Shown: positions 1-12,400 of the stretch, piece by piece | Layout: each line of letters starts with the position of its first letter | Numbering within the stretch: the stretch's first letter is position 1 | DNA from: Zoroaster sp. YZ-2022 | Lineage: Eukaryota; Echinodermata; Asteroidea; Forcipulatida; Zoroasteridae | Direction of reading: 5' to 3' | NCBI GenBank assembly: GCA_029582265.1 | Contig: CM055822.1 | Coordinates: 6,379,200-6,443,199 of the forward strand | DNA: 64,000 nucleotides | Notes under the pieces: generated by a model | Told to the model about the DNA's origin: nothing | What the model saw: only the letters and a program-made list of their open reading frames with translations | Databases searched by the model: none | Program-made: the position numbers and the translations under genes

Positions 1-81
1 TTACGATGAGGACATGAAGGGGAAATTGAAGAAGGTGGTGAAACAGGATGTCAAGCGGAGAACCATATGATAAGATGATCA

Positions 82-354
82 TTAACCCTCCTACTCTCGC
101 TGCACTTTAGTGGGAAGTTGCGATAGAGGTCAAAATCAGACAGGGGCATTTTTGACTGGTTTTTACTGTCATTTTGATCACCCTGACCAATACCAGATAA
201 TGCTTTTACCAGTCAAAAACGGTCGACTCATTTTGACCTGTAAATGTACTTACTACACGTAAGGTTTGACAGTGTTGGACTTTTCAGTGCACTGGATATA
301 CCTTGGCAAGTATATCAACATTTTGACTGTTTTTGACCCTTGTAGGAGAGTTAA
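82..354. mobile_element. TTAA element, family A (TTTTGAC words), copy 1
   Basis: TTAA flanks both ends, with termini CCCTCCTACTC and (inverted) CTCTCCTACA. The interior repeats TTTTGAC or its complement GTCAAAA at least six times. No coding capacity is seen. Confidence 0.65.
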
Positions 355-744
355 GCTACCATATTGGACATAACTCATTGGGACACAGTTTTGTTCCAAA
401 GATACAGATTGCCAGGACAATGAGGCCAGAGCAAAAGTTGGCAATATTTTACTGAAGAAATTCCTCCCAACATAACCTTTCCTTTTCCTCATTTAAATAA
501 CCGATATTAGAGTTTCTTCTACGATACCTGGAGCACGACGATATTAAAGAAAACTCAACTAATAATGTTTTTGTTCCCTCTACTGCAATAAACTTTATTT
601 GACTACAATGCGAGGAAATAAAACTGCCAAAGTAAGAAGCATCTGCATACAAATGTTTATACGTACATACATTGAATTTTTTTTTTTTGTGGTTTGAACA
701 TTCATCCACAAATGCAGAATATCATAACACCTTCTGAAAGTCAT

Positions 745-1257
745 GCCATATCACGCCAATCTTGAAAGAACTGCACTGGCTTCCTGTTTCACAGAGAATT
801 GTTTTTAAAATTATGCTAATTGTTCACAAATCTTTCAATAACATTGCTCCAATTTATATTTCTGAACTGCTTAAAGTCTACACTCCATCACGCAATTTGC
901 GCTCCAGCAACATGTCACTCCTAAAGGAACCAACTTCAAAACGGAACTGGGGTGATAGGTCGTTTTCTGTCGCAGCTCCGAGACTCTGGAATCATCTTCC
1001 AACTAAACTCAAATCTTGTCATAGTATAACCAGATTTAAGTCGATGCTTAAAACTCATCTTATGTCACAACTCTTCAAAGATGATGTATATTTGTAATTG
1101 CATTGTAGGTACATGTATCTCGGTACATAATTTAATTTTTTCACCTATGCTATCATTGTATATTGTTTGTATTCATGTTTTTTCTTTGTTTCCGCGCCTT
1201 GAGCGCCCAGCAGGGTGGATATGTGCGCGCTATAAATCTTTATTATTATTATTATTA
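745..1257 (+). mobile_element. Non-LTR retrotransposon (CR1/L2-like) 3' end
   Basis: The frame encodes ITPILKELHWLPVSQRIVFK and later WGDRSFSVAAPRLWNHLP, then KSMLKTHLMSQLF. This is the C-terminal tail downstream of reverse transcriptase in CR1/L2-type LINEs. It is followed by a 3' UTR ending GCGCCTTGAGCGCCCAGCAG, then GGTGGATATGTGCGCGCTAT and (TTA)n. It is 5'-truncated and therefore immobile. Clade assignment is inference. Confidence 0.75.
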
Positions 1258-1260
1258 TAT

Positions 1261-2003
1261 AAAAGTTATGTCAATATTAATGGGCTCAAAACAAATTACG
1301 TTGTGTGCCCGGAAGGTTGTAAGCAATAAAATGGCTCCTTTGAAGAAAAAAAAGTAGGGCATAACTGTTAAATATTTATTGCTAGAATTACTCCCAAGAC
1401 ATGTTTAATTTAACTTTCCTACAATGACAGACAAATGACCAAACTTTCACTCAGTTTTCTTGAAACACAATTATGCACATTAATTGCTTACGACCTTTTG
1501 CCGGTCACACAACGATTTGAACTGTTATTGTAAGTGGAAAATTAACATCTTCATAAACAAACATTTTCATAGATATCTAATTACAATGTATCACAAGGCA
1601 CTACAATACAATTACTGCTCAGCCAAAATAAAAAATATGAAGATGATTTACCATGATTTGTGACCCACTCTGGAAAAACCCAAAACCTCTCGGCATTTAC
1701 CATAATGCGTAACAGCCATGAAAAGGTCAAAAACTGACCCCAGGGACTAGTTTGAGATTTTCACGTAACCATATAGAGTTAGAGCATTTTCTCTACATTT
1801 TCATGGAAAAAGAAAAATCCGGACACGTTGTTGGGAACATTGTTAATTTTCACGATAAATTTTGGGAGATCACTCTGAAAAGTTGGGTCCAAGTTTAGGG
1901 GTTTTGCCAGAGCCTAGTCACATAATTATCTGAGAAACGGTTTTTTTTTGGTACAATATGACCAGCATGTCCAATCATGACTATTGACGCTGGACCTTCA
2001 TCC
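1261..2003. other. No gene recognised
   Basis: This is A/T-rich sequence between the LINE tail and TTAA element E1. Both strands have frequent stops, and I recognise no repeat end or coding motif. Confidence 0.5.
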
Positions 2004-2617
2004 TTAACCAGTTGACGTCGGGAATATTTATTTTTTTCCGGTCCCCCGTGCGGGTTTATTTTCAGTGAAAAATATGAAAAAAATTCTAGCCATTAATAAT
2101 TTTTTTTGTCAATGAAACTAAGTTCGGACAACCAAATAAACACCTTTACTCATTGACATTTTGAGAATTAAATGGCTAGTTTTTTAATTACGGTTGTGTT
2201 TGTTCAGCACAATTAGACCGTTGGCAAGCTCCGATGCAACGGCCTATTAGCGCCCGGTCGAAAAGACGGCATACCTGGAGAGAGATCGAATGCCTTGTAA
2301 ACAATGGATATAAATCCGTCTTTACAAATGCTTGGTACGTCAAAGGAACAGGTCTTGGATAAAGGGATAAGGCAAAAATCAACAAAAAGAGTGAACTCGT
2401 TCAATATTTGCAGTGCATTTTGTCCGGGGCCACCGAACCGTGACCCCATGGACTCTGAGAAACGATTGCGTGTATATAAGTCAGCCGCCACGCCACAGTG
2501 TGTTGACAAGTCTCCCGGTGACACACACAAAAATCGGAATGCGTGTTTAGATGCTCTCCGATCCGCTGTACAAAAAAAAATTGCGTGTATACACGGCCTC
2601 CGACGCGAACTGGTTAA
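2004..2617. mobile_element. TTAA element, family E (CCAGTT ends), copy 1
   Basis: It runs from TTAACCAGTTGACGTCGGGA to CGACGCGAACTGG-TTAA. TTAA duplication is the hallmark of piggyBac-type transposition. The interior carries GCGTGTATA or GCGTGTTTA three times. It is about 614 bp and non-autonomous. Confidence 0.8.
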
Positions 2618-2691
2618 GGGAAAGTACAACATTGGTAAAACTTACTTGGTGCAAAGTTGGTACATGTATTAATCATCCTGAGAAATGATTT

Positions 2692-2960
2692 CGTTTTCGG
2701 ATATTTTTGGAACCGGATACCCGTTTTCATTTTTGTTGAAAACATGGCTCCGGTGGTGTACAAATACTGTAAATGATAACAAATTGACTTTTATAATAGA
2801 GGATACCATACTATCGATTTATTCTTTATTGGAGTGTAATCTCTTGAATTTAAAGATGATATGTTAAGTCCGAATTTTAAAAGTCGGGTAATTGGAACCG
2901 AAAATGCAACCGGGTAATGACCGTTTCGGTCGGGTATCCGGATACAGCCCTATTTCGTCT
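2692..2960. mobile_element. hAT-like MITE (GGATACCCG type), nested
   Basis: ATTTCGT flanks both sides and the uninterrupted R3 copy at 43290 carries the site once. The right end, inverted, reads AGGGCTGTATCCGGATACCC. Relatives are at 40030 and 58443. Confidence 0.55.
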
Positions 2961-2987
2961 GAATTGCTTTCATCTTAGAGAAACTAG

Positions 2988-3378
2988 GGGCCAATATCAT
3001 TATAAAACAGACTACCAGCCAAAGTACACTAATTTTACATGCAAGTTATGCTGGTAATCAAGAATTTCTGCTAAGCAAATATACTACTCAAAACAATTTA
3101 GGGAACACCGGATTTTTAACATCAAATAGGTTTGAAATGTTCCATGTACCGGGATTTTTATTTGCAACCCCCTCTCTTTCAGTAGTCATGTCATGTGTAA
3201 TCACTACATGCATCCTTTATCATCTGTTTCATTGTGCAGTTGTTTCTCATCAATTCTGTGAAACATTGTGTTTATCTGAAATAAATGATCTTGCTTTAAC
3301 TGAGATTATTCCGGTGTTGTTTTGAGTAGTATATTTCTGGTAAGCAATTTTTCTGCTTAGTATCACCACGAAATTGGC
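2988..3378. mobile_element. Foldback element (GGGGCCAAT ends), nested, carrying MITE I
   Basis: It starts GGGGCCAATATC and ends GAAATTGGCCCC, with TTCTGCTAAGCA and TGCTTAGTATCA as further inverted blocks. MITE I copy 1 (3082-3331) is inserted in the middle. Confidence 0.5.
3082..3331. mobile_element. Tc1/mariner-type MITE I, copy 1
   Basis: The ends are TACTACTCAAAACAATTTAG and (inverted) TACTACTCAAAACA, with TA on both sides. The right end lacks the nine bases CCCGAAATT seen in copy 2. It is nested in a foldback (2988-3378). Confidence 0.75.
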
Positions 3379-3823
3379 CCCAGGAATTTATAAAATTATG
3401 CTGAATTTTCAAAAAGTTCCACATCACAACATTTTGTAAAACAAAAAAACATGGAACTCTTTTTCACTGTTTTCTCAAAAATGAGATAAAAACTGTCACT
3501 GGTTATTTCTATAATATATATTTTAATTACTAGCAGATTTGAAATGAATATATGTTATCAAATACCAATGTTATAGTTTCCCTACTATACAGCTTAACTG
3601 ACAAAACTTCATATTTGCTTTAATCACAAATGCAGTCATGCATATTTACGTACAATTGATAATCCCACTGTTTGGAATGACCAAAGAATTTACTAGAGCA
3701 AGATTTTAACCTGCGACCTCTGGGTAAACATGCCAGGGCCCTAGCCATCTAACCCTATGTTGGCTGTCTCCCTATTTTTGTTGGCTGTGGGTCTATTTGC
3801 TCACTTGATTAGCCCATTAATGC

Positions 3824-4374
3824 TTAACCCTTTCCTTACCATAGGCGACTTTAGTCGACCAAGCTTTCACACAAAAAAGCACTCAAGCCTGAGCACAAAG
3901 GCCATTTGTTATAAAGCTGTAGTTTTGTCCATGTTCACCCTCCATACCCAAGCTTACAATGGTTGGAAAGAGCAAGATCGGATCTTTCCATTGATGGTGA
4001 AATAAAATAAGGTTGCTATTTATGCAATCCCTTCAAATTGGAGTTGAAAGATACGGAGCGCCATTTGTTTGTGTACAAAAAAGTGTTTGAGTTTACAGAT
4101 CACACTGAGGAAACAAAGATTGAGAACTTGGACATTTATTGACCGATCTTAATGTTTTTTGGATTTTATGAAAGGGAATTCAATAAGTAAGATATTTTTT
4201 ATTATTTATTTTGCTGTAAAACGATATCTTCAAGGTGATAATAGAGTTTGTAAAATTGGCCTTTGAACACAAGCTTTCTGTTGTGTAAGAATGTGTGCTT
4301 CACGCTTGAGTGGTCAAACAATGCGGTCACCAGCGGTTGCTTATGTCAAAACAATTCGGTACTGAGAGGGTTAA
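3824..4374. mobile_element. TTAA element, family F (foldback)
   Basis: It runs from TTAACCCTTTCCTTACC to CTGAGAGGG-TTAA, about 551 bp. Inner segments near both ends are imperfect inverted copies (AAGCTTTCACAC and CACTCAAG words). Only one copy was seen. Confidence 0.5.
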
Positions 4375-4503
4375 TAGAGCGCGCAGAGGCTGCAACATTC
4401 CTCAATGAGAAGGATTTCAATGTTACCCACCAACCAGATATAAAATTGTTAAAGTACCTTGGTCTTTCCTGTCACTTATGAAATGCACTTTCTAAGAATA
4501 ATA

Positions 4504-4769
4504 TACTACTCAAAACAATTTAGGGAACACCGGATTTTTAACATCAAATAGGTTTGAAATGTTCCATGAACCGGGATTTTCATTTGCAACCCCCTCTCTC
4601 TTTAAGTAGTCATGTCATGAAATGTGTAATCACTACATGCATCCTTTATCATCCGTTTCATTGTGCAGTTGTTTCTCATCAATTCTGTGAAACATTGTGT
4701 TTATCTGAAATAAATGATCTTGCTTTAACTGAGATTATTCCGGTGTTCCCGAAATTGTTTTGAGTAGTA
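4504..4769. mobile_element. Tc1/mariner-type MITE I, copy 2
   Basis: Its ends match copy 1 and its right inverted repeat is complete (GTTCCCGAAATTGTTTTGAG). It is inserted at the (ATT)n tail of the LINE fragment at 4772. Confidence 0.75.
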
Positions 4770-4771
4770 TA

Positions 4772-5180
4772 ATAATAATGACAACTTGTATAGCACCGGT
4801 ATACGACGCTCATGGCGCTTGCACACACAAAAAATATCAACTGTTAGCAGGAGGAAATACATGAACAAAAATTCAGAGTCAAACAAATATAAAAATAGAA
4901 AAAGCTAAATAATGCAGTTCATGAAACTAAAAGTTAATCATATGCATCCTTATACAAGTAGGATTTCAAGTTCTTCTTAAAATACCGAGATGCTGCTTGA
5001 AAGCCTAACAGATTCAGGCAAAGAGTTCCACAGTTTGGGGGCTCCTATCTGGAAAGTTCTTTCTTCCCCATTGATGATTTGCTGGATATTCCCAAAGCAA
5101 GCCCTTATGCAATGACCGAAGTCCACTGGTTCAATGTTGTTATTAGTGGTGTTGGCTGGACCCATTGTGTTTACCACCAG
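4772..5180 (-). mobile_element. Second non-LTR retrotransposon 3' end, minus strand
   Basis: On the minus strand ERTFQIGAPKLWNSLPESVR and LKSYLYKDAYD resemble the C-terminus of the 745-1257 copy, but the two are clearly divergent. The 3' end (low coordinates) reads GCGCCATGAGCGTCGTATAC, then GGTGCTATACAAG and (ATT)n. The MITE at 4504-4769 is inserted into this (ATT)n tail. Confidence 0.7.
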
Positions 5181-5399
5181 TACATGTGTGTGAATACACT
5201 TTTGTGGGAAAAAAAATGCTTCATATCAATATATTATGCATGAATGAATGCATTCAAAACTCAGTTAAAAGCCTATGAATACAATAGTAACCACGATCGG
5301 TGACTATTTATACTACAAAGTGCCACTGGCGTTTTAATAAGCTGTACACTAACAGAAGCCATACCTTCAGTAAGGTGATTTTATTTAACACAGAGTTGA

Positions 5400-5900
5400 T
5401 AATACCTCTACCAACAACTTAATAGAGAAATGGTACAACATTGGCAATTTACCTGTTTACAAAACTAGTGAATTATTATCCGAAAGCTAAAATTATTGTC
5501 TGAATAAACACAAACAAAGTGTTTTCTGTAAAAATTATAAATGCTTTTCAAACTGAATACATCATGCACCGTTTTCCTGTGAATGACATAAGATTAACAG
5601 CAGAAATGTTCATGTGTTGGTTGTTTAATGTTTATCTTGATTCAGAAAGAGTAAGCATACTCGTAGAAGCAGTTTGGCCAACATTACCAATGTTGTACCT
5701 TCCCTTCAATGTATATCTTGATTCAAAGAGAGTAAGCATACTCATAGAAGCAGTTTTGCCAATCGACGTGTGAGCCAGGATTTAGAAATACGGTTTTAAA
5801 ATTTCCTTGAAATTTCAAAACAGGGTGTGCAAAAGACACCCCTCTGGCTGACACTATGTTACCAATGTTGTACCTTCCCTTTTCAATTACAAACCAAATT
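5400..5900. repeat. Interspersed repeat pieces around 5.4-5.9 kb
   Basis: GTATATCTTGATTCAAAGAG with GTAAGCATACTCATAGAAGC (5709-5755) and a diverged copy at 5632-5675, plus TACCAATGTTGTACCTTCCC twice (5688 and 5860), suggest overlapping partial copies of one repeat downstream of the PARP 3' end. No gene is seen in 5181-6276. Confidence 0.45.
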
Positions 5901-6276
5901 TATCTTCAAAAATGTTTTTTTGATTAGCTATACAGCAAATGGTAAAAAAGAGTTTTTTTTGTTGTGCTCACTTCACCAACCTTCCCTGCTCCATCCATAC
6001 AAATATTGCGAGTCAGTATCTGTTCTGGGTTCAAATCCCACCCAAGTCACCCCATGCTCATGGAGTCGAGGAACCACCTATGGTTTTAGAACTTTTCATA
6101 AAAATCCTTGAATTCAGCTACTTCACTGAAAAGACTTATCCCAACTTATTATACATCACTATGGCTACAGTCAAACCTTGATCAACAAGGCAAGACGACT
6201 CATGAACTATGAACTCCGACCTCTCTACTGCCCCTCCCCTTAAGAACCCAATCATACGCTGTGACACAGAACTCTC

Positions 6277-6430
6277 TCAGTTGAAGTTGAACTTGACCTG
6301 GACTAAATAACGCATGCGTATCTGGTTGGTGTTGTAGACAATGAACTCATTGTAGTTGAGTGTGTAACCGTTGGGGTTAACCACGCCCGTGTCTGTTCCC
6401 TTGCCGAGGGGGACAACAGTGCCGTCTGGC
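6277..6430 (-). CDS. PARP2-like: PARP exon 15: catalytic Glu and stop
   Basis: The exon encodes [15 protein letters not shown], then [18 protein letters not shown] and the final VQVKFNFN followed by TGA. E691 is the polymerising glutamate of the H-Y-E triad, so the enzyme looks competent for chain elongation. I could not identify a polyadenylation signal with confidence. Confidence 0.94.
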
Positions 6431-9400
6431 CTGAAATAATAATAAAAATAATCATGGAAGGTTTTCATTAACATAAAAAACTTCAATCAATTGAAAAGCA
6501 TTTTGGCTACAGCCAGAAATTCATTACGTTTTGTATAAACCTCTATCTTGCAATTCCATTTGACCAATCACAGCTAGAGAATGAACCTCGGGCATGTTTT
6601 CGCGACCAGAAACACGTTTGGGCTCCCGGTCATTGGTTAAGCGTGTTTGTGAGTTCGGTTGTGCTGCGATGACGTCATTGTTCTGACCAAACGTAAACCA
6701 AAGTTTGTGATCGGTTACGCTTGGTTTCAAGATGGCGGACTGTATAGAGTAATGAAAGTTTGGTTAATTATTTGTTAAAACATGATGAAATGATTGTTCG
6801 TATACCAGTATATCTTTGAAGTCTATTGCTAGCACTCACGAGTTCTATTTTGCCAAAATTTGAATTACACCGTATTTTTTGAGAAACATTGATGATTGAA
6901 CACATCGCTAACTGAAAACAATTTTCTGGTTACGTTCTCGAGTAGCTATGCCGTCTCGTTTCTGGTCAAGACATTGACGTCAGAAACAAGTTTCCGTCCG
7001 TGTTCACCAAAACATGCCCCTGAATCTTAAAGACAGCCAATTGGACCAATCACAGGCCTACAACAAGCAGGAACATTAATATTTAATAAGCTATTTATTA
7101 ATTTTGTTTTATAAATATTAGTTTTCGTGCAGATGACAATTATTATGAACAAATAAATAAATGTAATAACGAGATTTAAAAGGTAAAAGCTGAAAGATTT
7201 GGTGGACTTACATGGTGAAGTCCGAGGAGGAATTGGGCGCTATTTTACCCAGGCCCTTGACGCTGTGTTTACCAGCAGGTACTTTGTCTGCTTTGTAATC
7301 AGCTGCGAGAAGGTTATTGGGCGTTCCTAGGGCAACCTAAATGAAAAAGAAATTAATTTTTTATGGATGGGTTTAGTTTTTATTGTTATTTTGAATTTGT
7401 TGAATTTGAATTAATAATGAAATAATAATAAAAGTTGGGGAAAGGAACTCTATTGTGGGACCCTATGGACATGTAAAAATATGAGAATTGATCAAAATGA
7501 AATAAAGTTTGTGAAATGAACTGTTTAAATGTATGAATAAACTGTATATATACTGAGACGCAATAGAAACTTACCACTTTTTCGACCTTAAATTATCAGT
7601 AATCACAATGCACAAATGTAATATGTGCACTTATTTTGGCAAGTCAGTGTACCCCCTACAGACAAATCGGTCACACATGGTCACGTGACCTTTGAGTCGT
7701 TCTCTTCATGGCCCAGGTGCGTAACACCTGGTTTGGCCATCAGCGATTGCTCAAGGGGTATGTGATGATTTTAATTAGCAGCACGTGATGTCTTATTTTG
7801 AACCATTACAATTTTGTGCTATTCCAAAACAAGTGGTAAGTTTCTATTGCGTCTCAGTATATATCGTACAATGTTTGTATGTCACAAAGTGTTTACAGAT
7901 TACTTGTACTACTTATTTTCATTCATTCACATTTATTCTCATGTCACAGTATACAGATATTAGTAATAACCCTCCTACTTTAGCTGAACTTTTGTGGCAA
8001 GTAGCTATAGTGGTCAAAACCAGTCAACTTACTGTTTTGACTGTTGACCCAAATGTGCACACAGGGGCATTTTTGACTGGTTTTGACCACCCTGAACAAT
8101 ACAAGATAATGCTTTTACCAGTCAAAAACGGTCGACTCATTTTGACCTGCAAATGTACTTACTACACGTAAGATTTGACAGTGTTTGACTTTTTAAGTGC
8201 ACTAGATATACCTTGGCAAGTATATCAACATTTTGACTGATTTTGACCCTTGCAGTCACAGAAGGGTTAATAAATCAGTGTACAATAAGGTGAGAAATAG
8301 GATAGAAAAAATGGTGAAATGGAGGCATATCCCGGTAAGCAGTTGCTTATTAGCATTATGCTGTTCGATTAAGAATGAGGTTCATTGACCAATCTCACCT
8401 GGCTTAAGAGCAGTAGTCCTTCATTCTTTGATCTTGTGGCAAAGCAGTAGTTGGCAGACTTGGACGACATATCGGCAAAGTAGATACCTTTACCAAACTG
8501 CAAGGGATGGAGTGGGGAAAACAAAACCAAGAACAGGGCATGGAATCGGAGTTCTAGATTTGAATTAACTCAGTGACTGAAAATAATCCACCACATGATA
8601 AGGTCATACTACCGTTGCTGCTGCACAAATAAGCCAGTAATTTTCAGTCACTGTGTTCATTTTAAACTAAGACACCAATTCCATGACCTGTCGACAGTCT
8701 GCACTGATTGTGCCGATACTGACCCTTTAAGACATGTAAACACTATGTAAAATATATTTTAATACATCCATTCTTACATGCTTTATACCATCAACAACTT
8801 GGCACCAAATACACTTAATAAAAAACTGTTTTTCCACAAATAACATATGACATAAAACACAATAAAGGGGGCCACTTTGCATCCGTCACGTTAGCAGTTT
8901 TTCCAATGGCTGTTATTTATTTTTAAGTACCCGAAACCGACCAAAAAGTGTTTCAACATGTGAATGGACATGCAGGCTTATACTAGAACTAATTTGAGTT
9001 GATTTATTTTATTTTTTTATTTTTTAATTTATTTTTTTACCCTCGAATTTCCATAAAAATTGGACGGAAAAAGTTACCTCACTTTTCCATCCATTTGTTG
9101 ATGGAAATTTTAGGGTAATTAAAAAAATAATAGTAATAATCAACTCAAATTATCTTTAGGATAAGCATGCATGTCTATTCAAATGTTGAAATTCTTTTTG
9201 GGTGGTTTCAGATATTTAAAAAAAAATTACAACCATAAGAAAAACTGCTAATGTGACGGTAGGAAAGTGGCCCCCTTTATTGTGTTTTATGTCATATGCA
9301 AAATGTGTAAACCTCAGAGACTCAAAACAATTTATTCACTTATTCACAGTGAAATTCTTTTAATTTGAGAAAAAAATCCTGCATATGGGGTTAAATTTGA

Positions 9401-12400
9401 GAAGAAGGATAATGCTAGATGTACCATGTAACCGGTAACTGGTGCTTCGGGTGGTGCAATACGTAATCCTTGGCCCAGGATACCAGCCCAGTTGGTCAGA
9501 CGGGATCCGTGCCACAGCAGCATTCTGTAACAAGAGTGTTGACAACAAACAGATGTTATTATAGTACTGCAAACAGAATTTATCTGATTTGCACATAACC
9601 CTGTGATTTTCCTTAAAGAAAACAATATTTGTTTTTCAATGTAATTGTGAATGTGGCTTCATGAAATTTCATTACAAAAAAAAAAGTTAAAATCAAAATT
9701 ATTTTCTTTTTCCACAACTAGCTTTCTATTCAAGTGTCTATTGAAAAACAAAACACCAATAAGGCCCCCCCCCCCCCCCCCCAAAAAAAAGTCTCCAGTT
9801 TCTGGTCATAGGTGGGCTTCAAAATCGGTGCGAACACCTCTTTGAAATTGTTCGTTTTTATTTTGCTTCTTCTTCTTCTTCCTCGCGAAACTTATCAAAC
9901 AAAAAATCCATAGTTGCAAAGTTCACAGATCCTTCAAACTTGACACATACTTAGACCATAATTTGTTTTGTTTTTGGTCATCTTTTTTTTCTTCTAACCA
10001 GTGATACTTTTATTTTATTGGAACCAGACCAAATTTCCCATACACAAAGTATGGTGGCTGAGAGAGGCCTCACCTATCGGGCAAACGTTCATACCCCTAT
10101 GTGAAAAAGTCATTTAAAACACAGTACGGCAGAATTCCAATCAATCAAGCAATTTCTGCTGTAATTGGACATTGTTTCATAGCAAAAAAAAAGAAAACTA
10201 AAAATGATAAATGACATGTGCGGAGACCAGAAAGAGGACTTTTTTTGTTTAGCCCTAACCCTGGCCAGACGCAGCACAGTGCATCAGGTGGGAAAAGTCT
10301 GGTGCACTTTGATGCAAAATGCAACCACTAACTGCTGTGAACTTTGTAGCAATACTGATGGAAATTGAGGTCAAACCAGCTAAGTGCTGGGGAATTGGGC
10401 AAACCACTTTGGGTCCCTGGTCTGAAGGGTATGTCTCGGGTTTCACTCTACTTTCATAGTGCAGAGAAATCAAGAAGAAAAAGTTTGAAAAAGAAACAAA
10501 ATGTAAATAAGAGGAACAAAAGAAAGAAGAAGAAAATAAAGAAGAAAAGAAGAAAATGAAGAAATCAATAAAAAAAATATAAAAAAATTGAATTCAATAG
10601 CAGAAAACCCAGAAAAGAATGTAAACAAAAGGAAAACATAAAAAAGAACAGGCAGTGATGATATTTTGTTTCAATTATTCAAAGCCAAACAAAACCTTCC
10701 CAGCAACTAAATTCCCAGCAACTAAATTCCCAGCAACCAAGAAAACCTACTACCCTACGGGTGCATATTGATGGAATTTGAAAGGTACTTGTACCACCAC
10801 TGATATACACTATACACCCTTGACTGCCACACGCAGCAAAATGCACTTTGCTGCACTTTGCTGCACTCTGCAGCCAAGTCACTTTGACAAACGATGCAAT
10901 CTGATGCGTCTGGCAGGGTTTCTAGCCAAAATACCCTGGAGGGTTAGGGTTAGTAAACAATTGATTGGAGACATGATATAAATAATTGGATTGGCACAAA
11001 CATTCTAAACAGAAAACTCACTTGTTTCCGACATCATTAAAGCTTTCTGCCTCTCCTTCCTTGTCTATCTCAAATACATCACTGACTCTCATCTTGTACT
11101 GATTATGCGTCTTGGCATGGGTGTTCTGGACGTAGTTTTCTATCATCTAAGAACACAATTCAGATGACAAGACTCAATTTACAATACACCTGTTATGTTA
11201 ACAATCTATACTTGAAGAGATTGTACAATGTACACCACTGGTAAAATGCATCCATACTTTATAAGAATCAAGATATATGTACAGAAACCAACCAATGTCT
11301 GTAAATGCATCCATACTTTATAAGAATCAAGAGATATGTACAGAAACCAACCAATGTCTGTAAATGCATCCATACTTTATAAGAATCAAGAGATATGTAC
11401 AGAAACCAACCAATGTCTGTAAATGCATCCATACTTTATAAGAATCAAGAGATATGTACAGAAACCAACCAATGTCTGTAAATGCATCCATACTTTATTA
11501 ACCAGTTCGCATCAGAGACCGTGTATACACGCATTTTTTTGTTGAACCGGGGATCGGAGAGCGTCTAAACACGCATTCTGATTTTTGTGTGTGTTACCGG
11601 GAGACTTGTCAACACGCCACATGTGGCGGCTGACTCGTAAACATGCAATCGTTTCTCGGAGTCCATGGGGTCACGGTTCGGTGGCCACGGACAAAAGGCA
11701 CTGCAAACAATGAACAAGTTCACTCTTTTTGTTGATTTTTGCGTAATCCCTTTATCCAAGACCTGTTCCTTTGACGTACCAGCCAAGAATTTGTAAAGAC
11801 GGATTTATATCCATTGTTTACGAGGCCTTTCCTCTCTCTCCCGGTATGCCGTCTGTTCGACCGGGCGCTGGTCGCTAATAGGCCGTTGCATTGGAGCTTG
11901 CCAACGGTCTAATTGTGCTGAACAAACACAACCGTAATTAAAAAACTAGCCATTTAATTCTCGAAATGTCAATGAGTAAAGGTGTTTATTTGGGTGTCTG
12001 GACTTAGTTTCATTGACAAAAAAAATTATTAATGGCTAGAAATTTTTTCTGATTTTTCACTGAAAATAAACCCGCACGGGGGACCGGAAAAAAAAATATA
12101 TTCCCGACGTGAACTGGTTAAGAATCAAGAGATACATGTATGTATAGAAACCAACCAATGTCTGCATCCATACTTTCTAAGAATCAAGAGATATGTACAG
12201 AAACCAACCAATGTCTGTAAATGCATCCATACTTTATAAGAATCAAGAGATATGTACAGAAACCAACCAATGTCTGTAAATGCATCCATACTTTATAAGA
12301 ATCAAGAGAGATGTACAGAAACCAACCAATGTCTGTAAATGCATCCATACTTTCTAAGAATCAAGAGAGATGTACAGAAACCAACCAATGTCTGTAAATG

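Larger units (their letters stand above)
2618..3560. repeat. Interspersed repeat R3, copy 1, with nested insertions
   Basis: It begins AAAGTACAACATTGG and ends in a block with CATTTTGTAAAACAAAAAAA and TTTTCTCAAAAATGAG. Related copies are at 20186 and 43184. It is interrupted by a hAT-like MITE (2692-2960) and a foldback (2988-3378). Family E copy 1 adjoins its left TTAA. Confidence 0.55.

Noticed and set aside
3690..3760. Possible minus-strand tRNA-like sequence
   Set aside because: GGTTAGATGGCTAGG and GGTCGCAGGTTAAAATC resemble A and B boxes, but the sequence cannot form a full cloverleaf and no SINE body follows.
6007..6050. tRNA B-box-like GGGTTCAAATCCCACC
   Set aside because: There is no matching A box or acceptor stem at the right distance, so it is not annotated as a tRNA.
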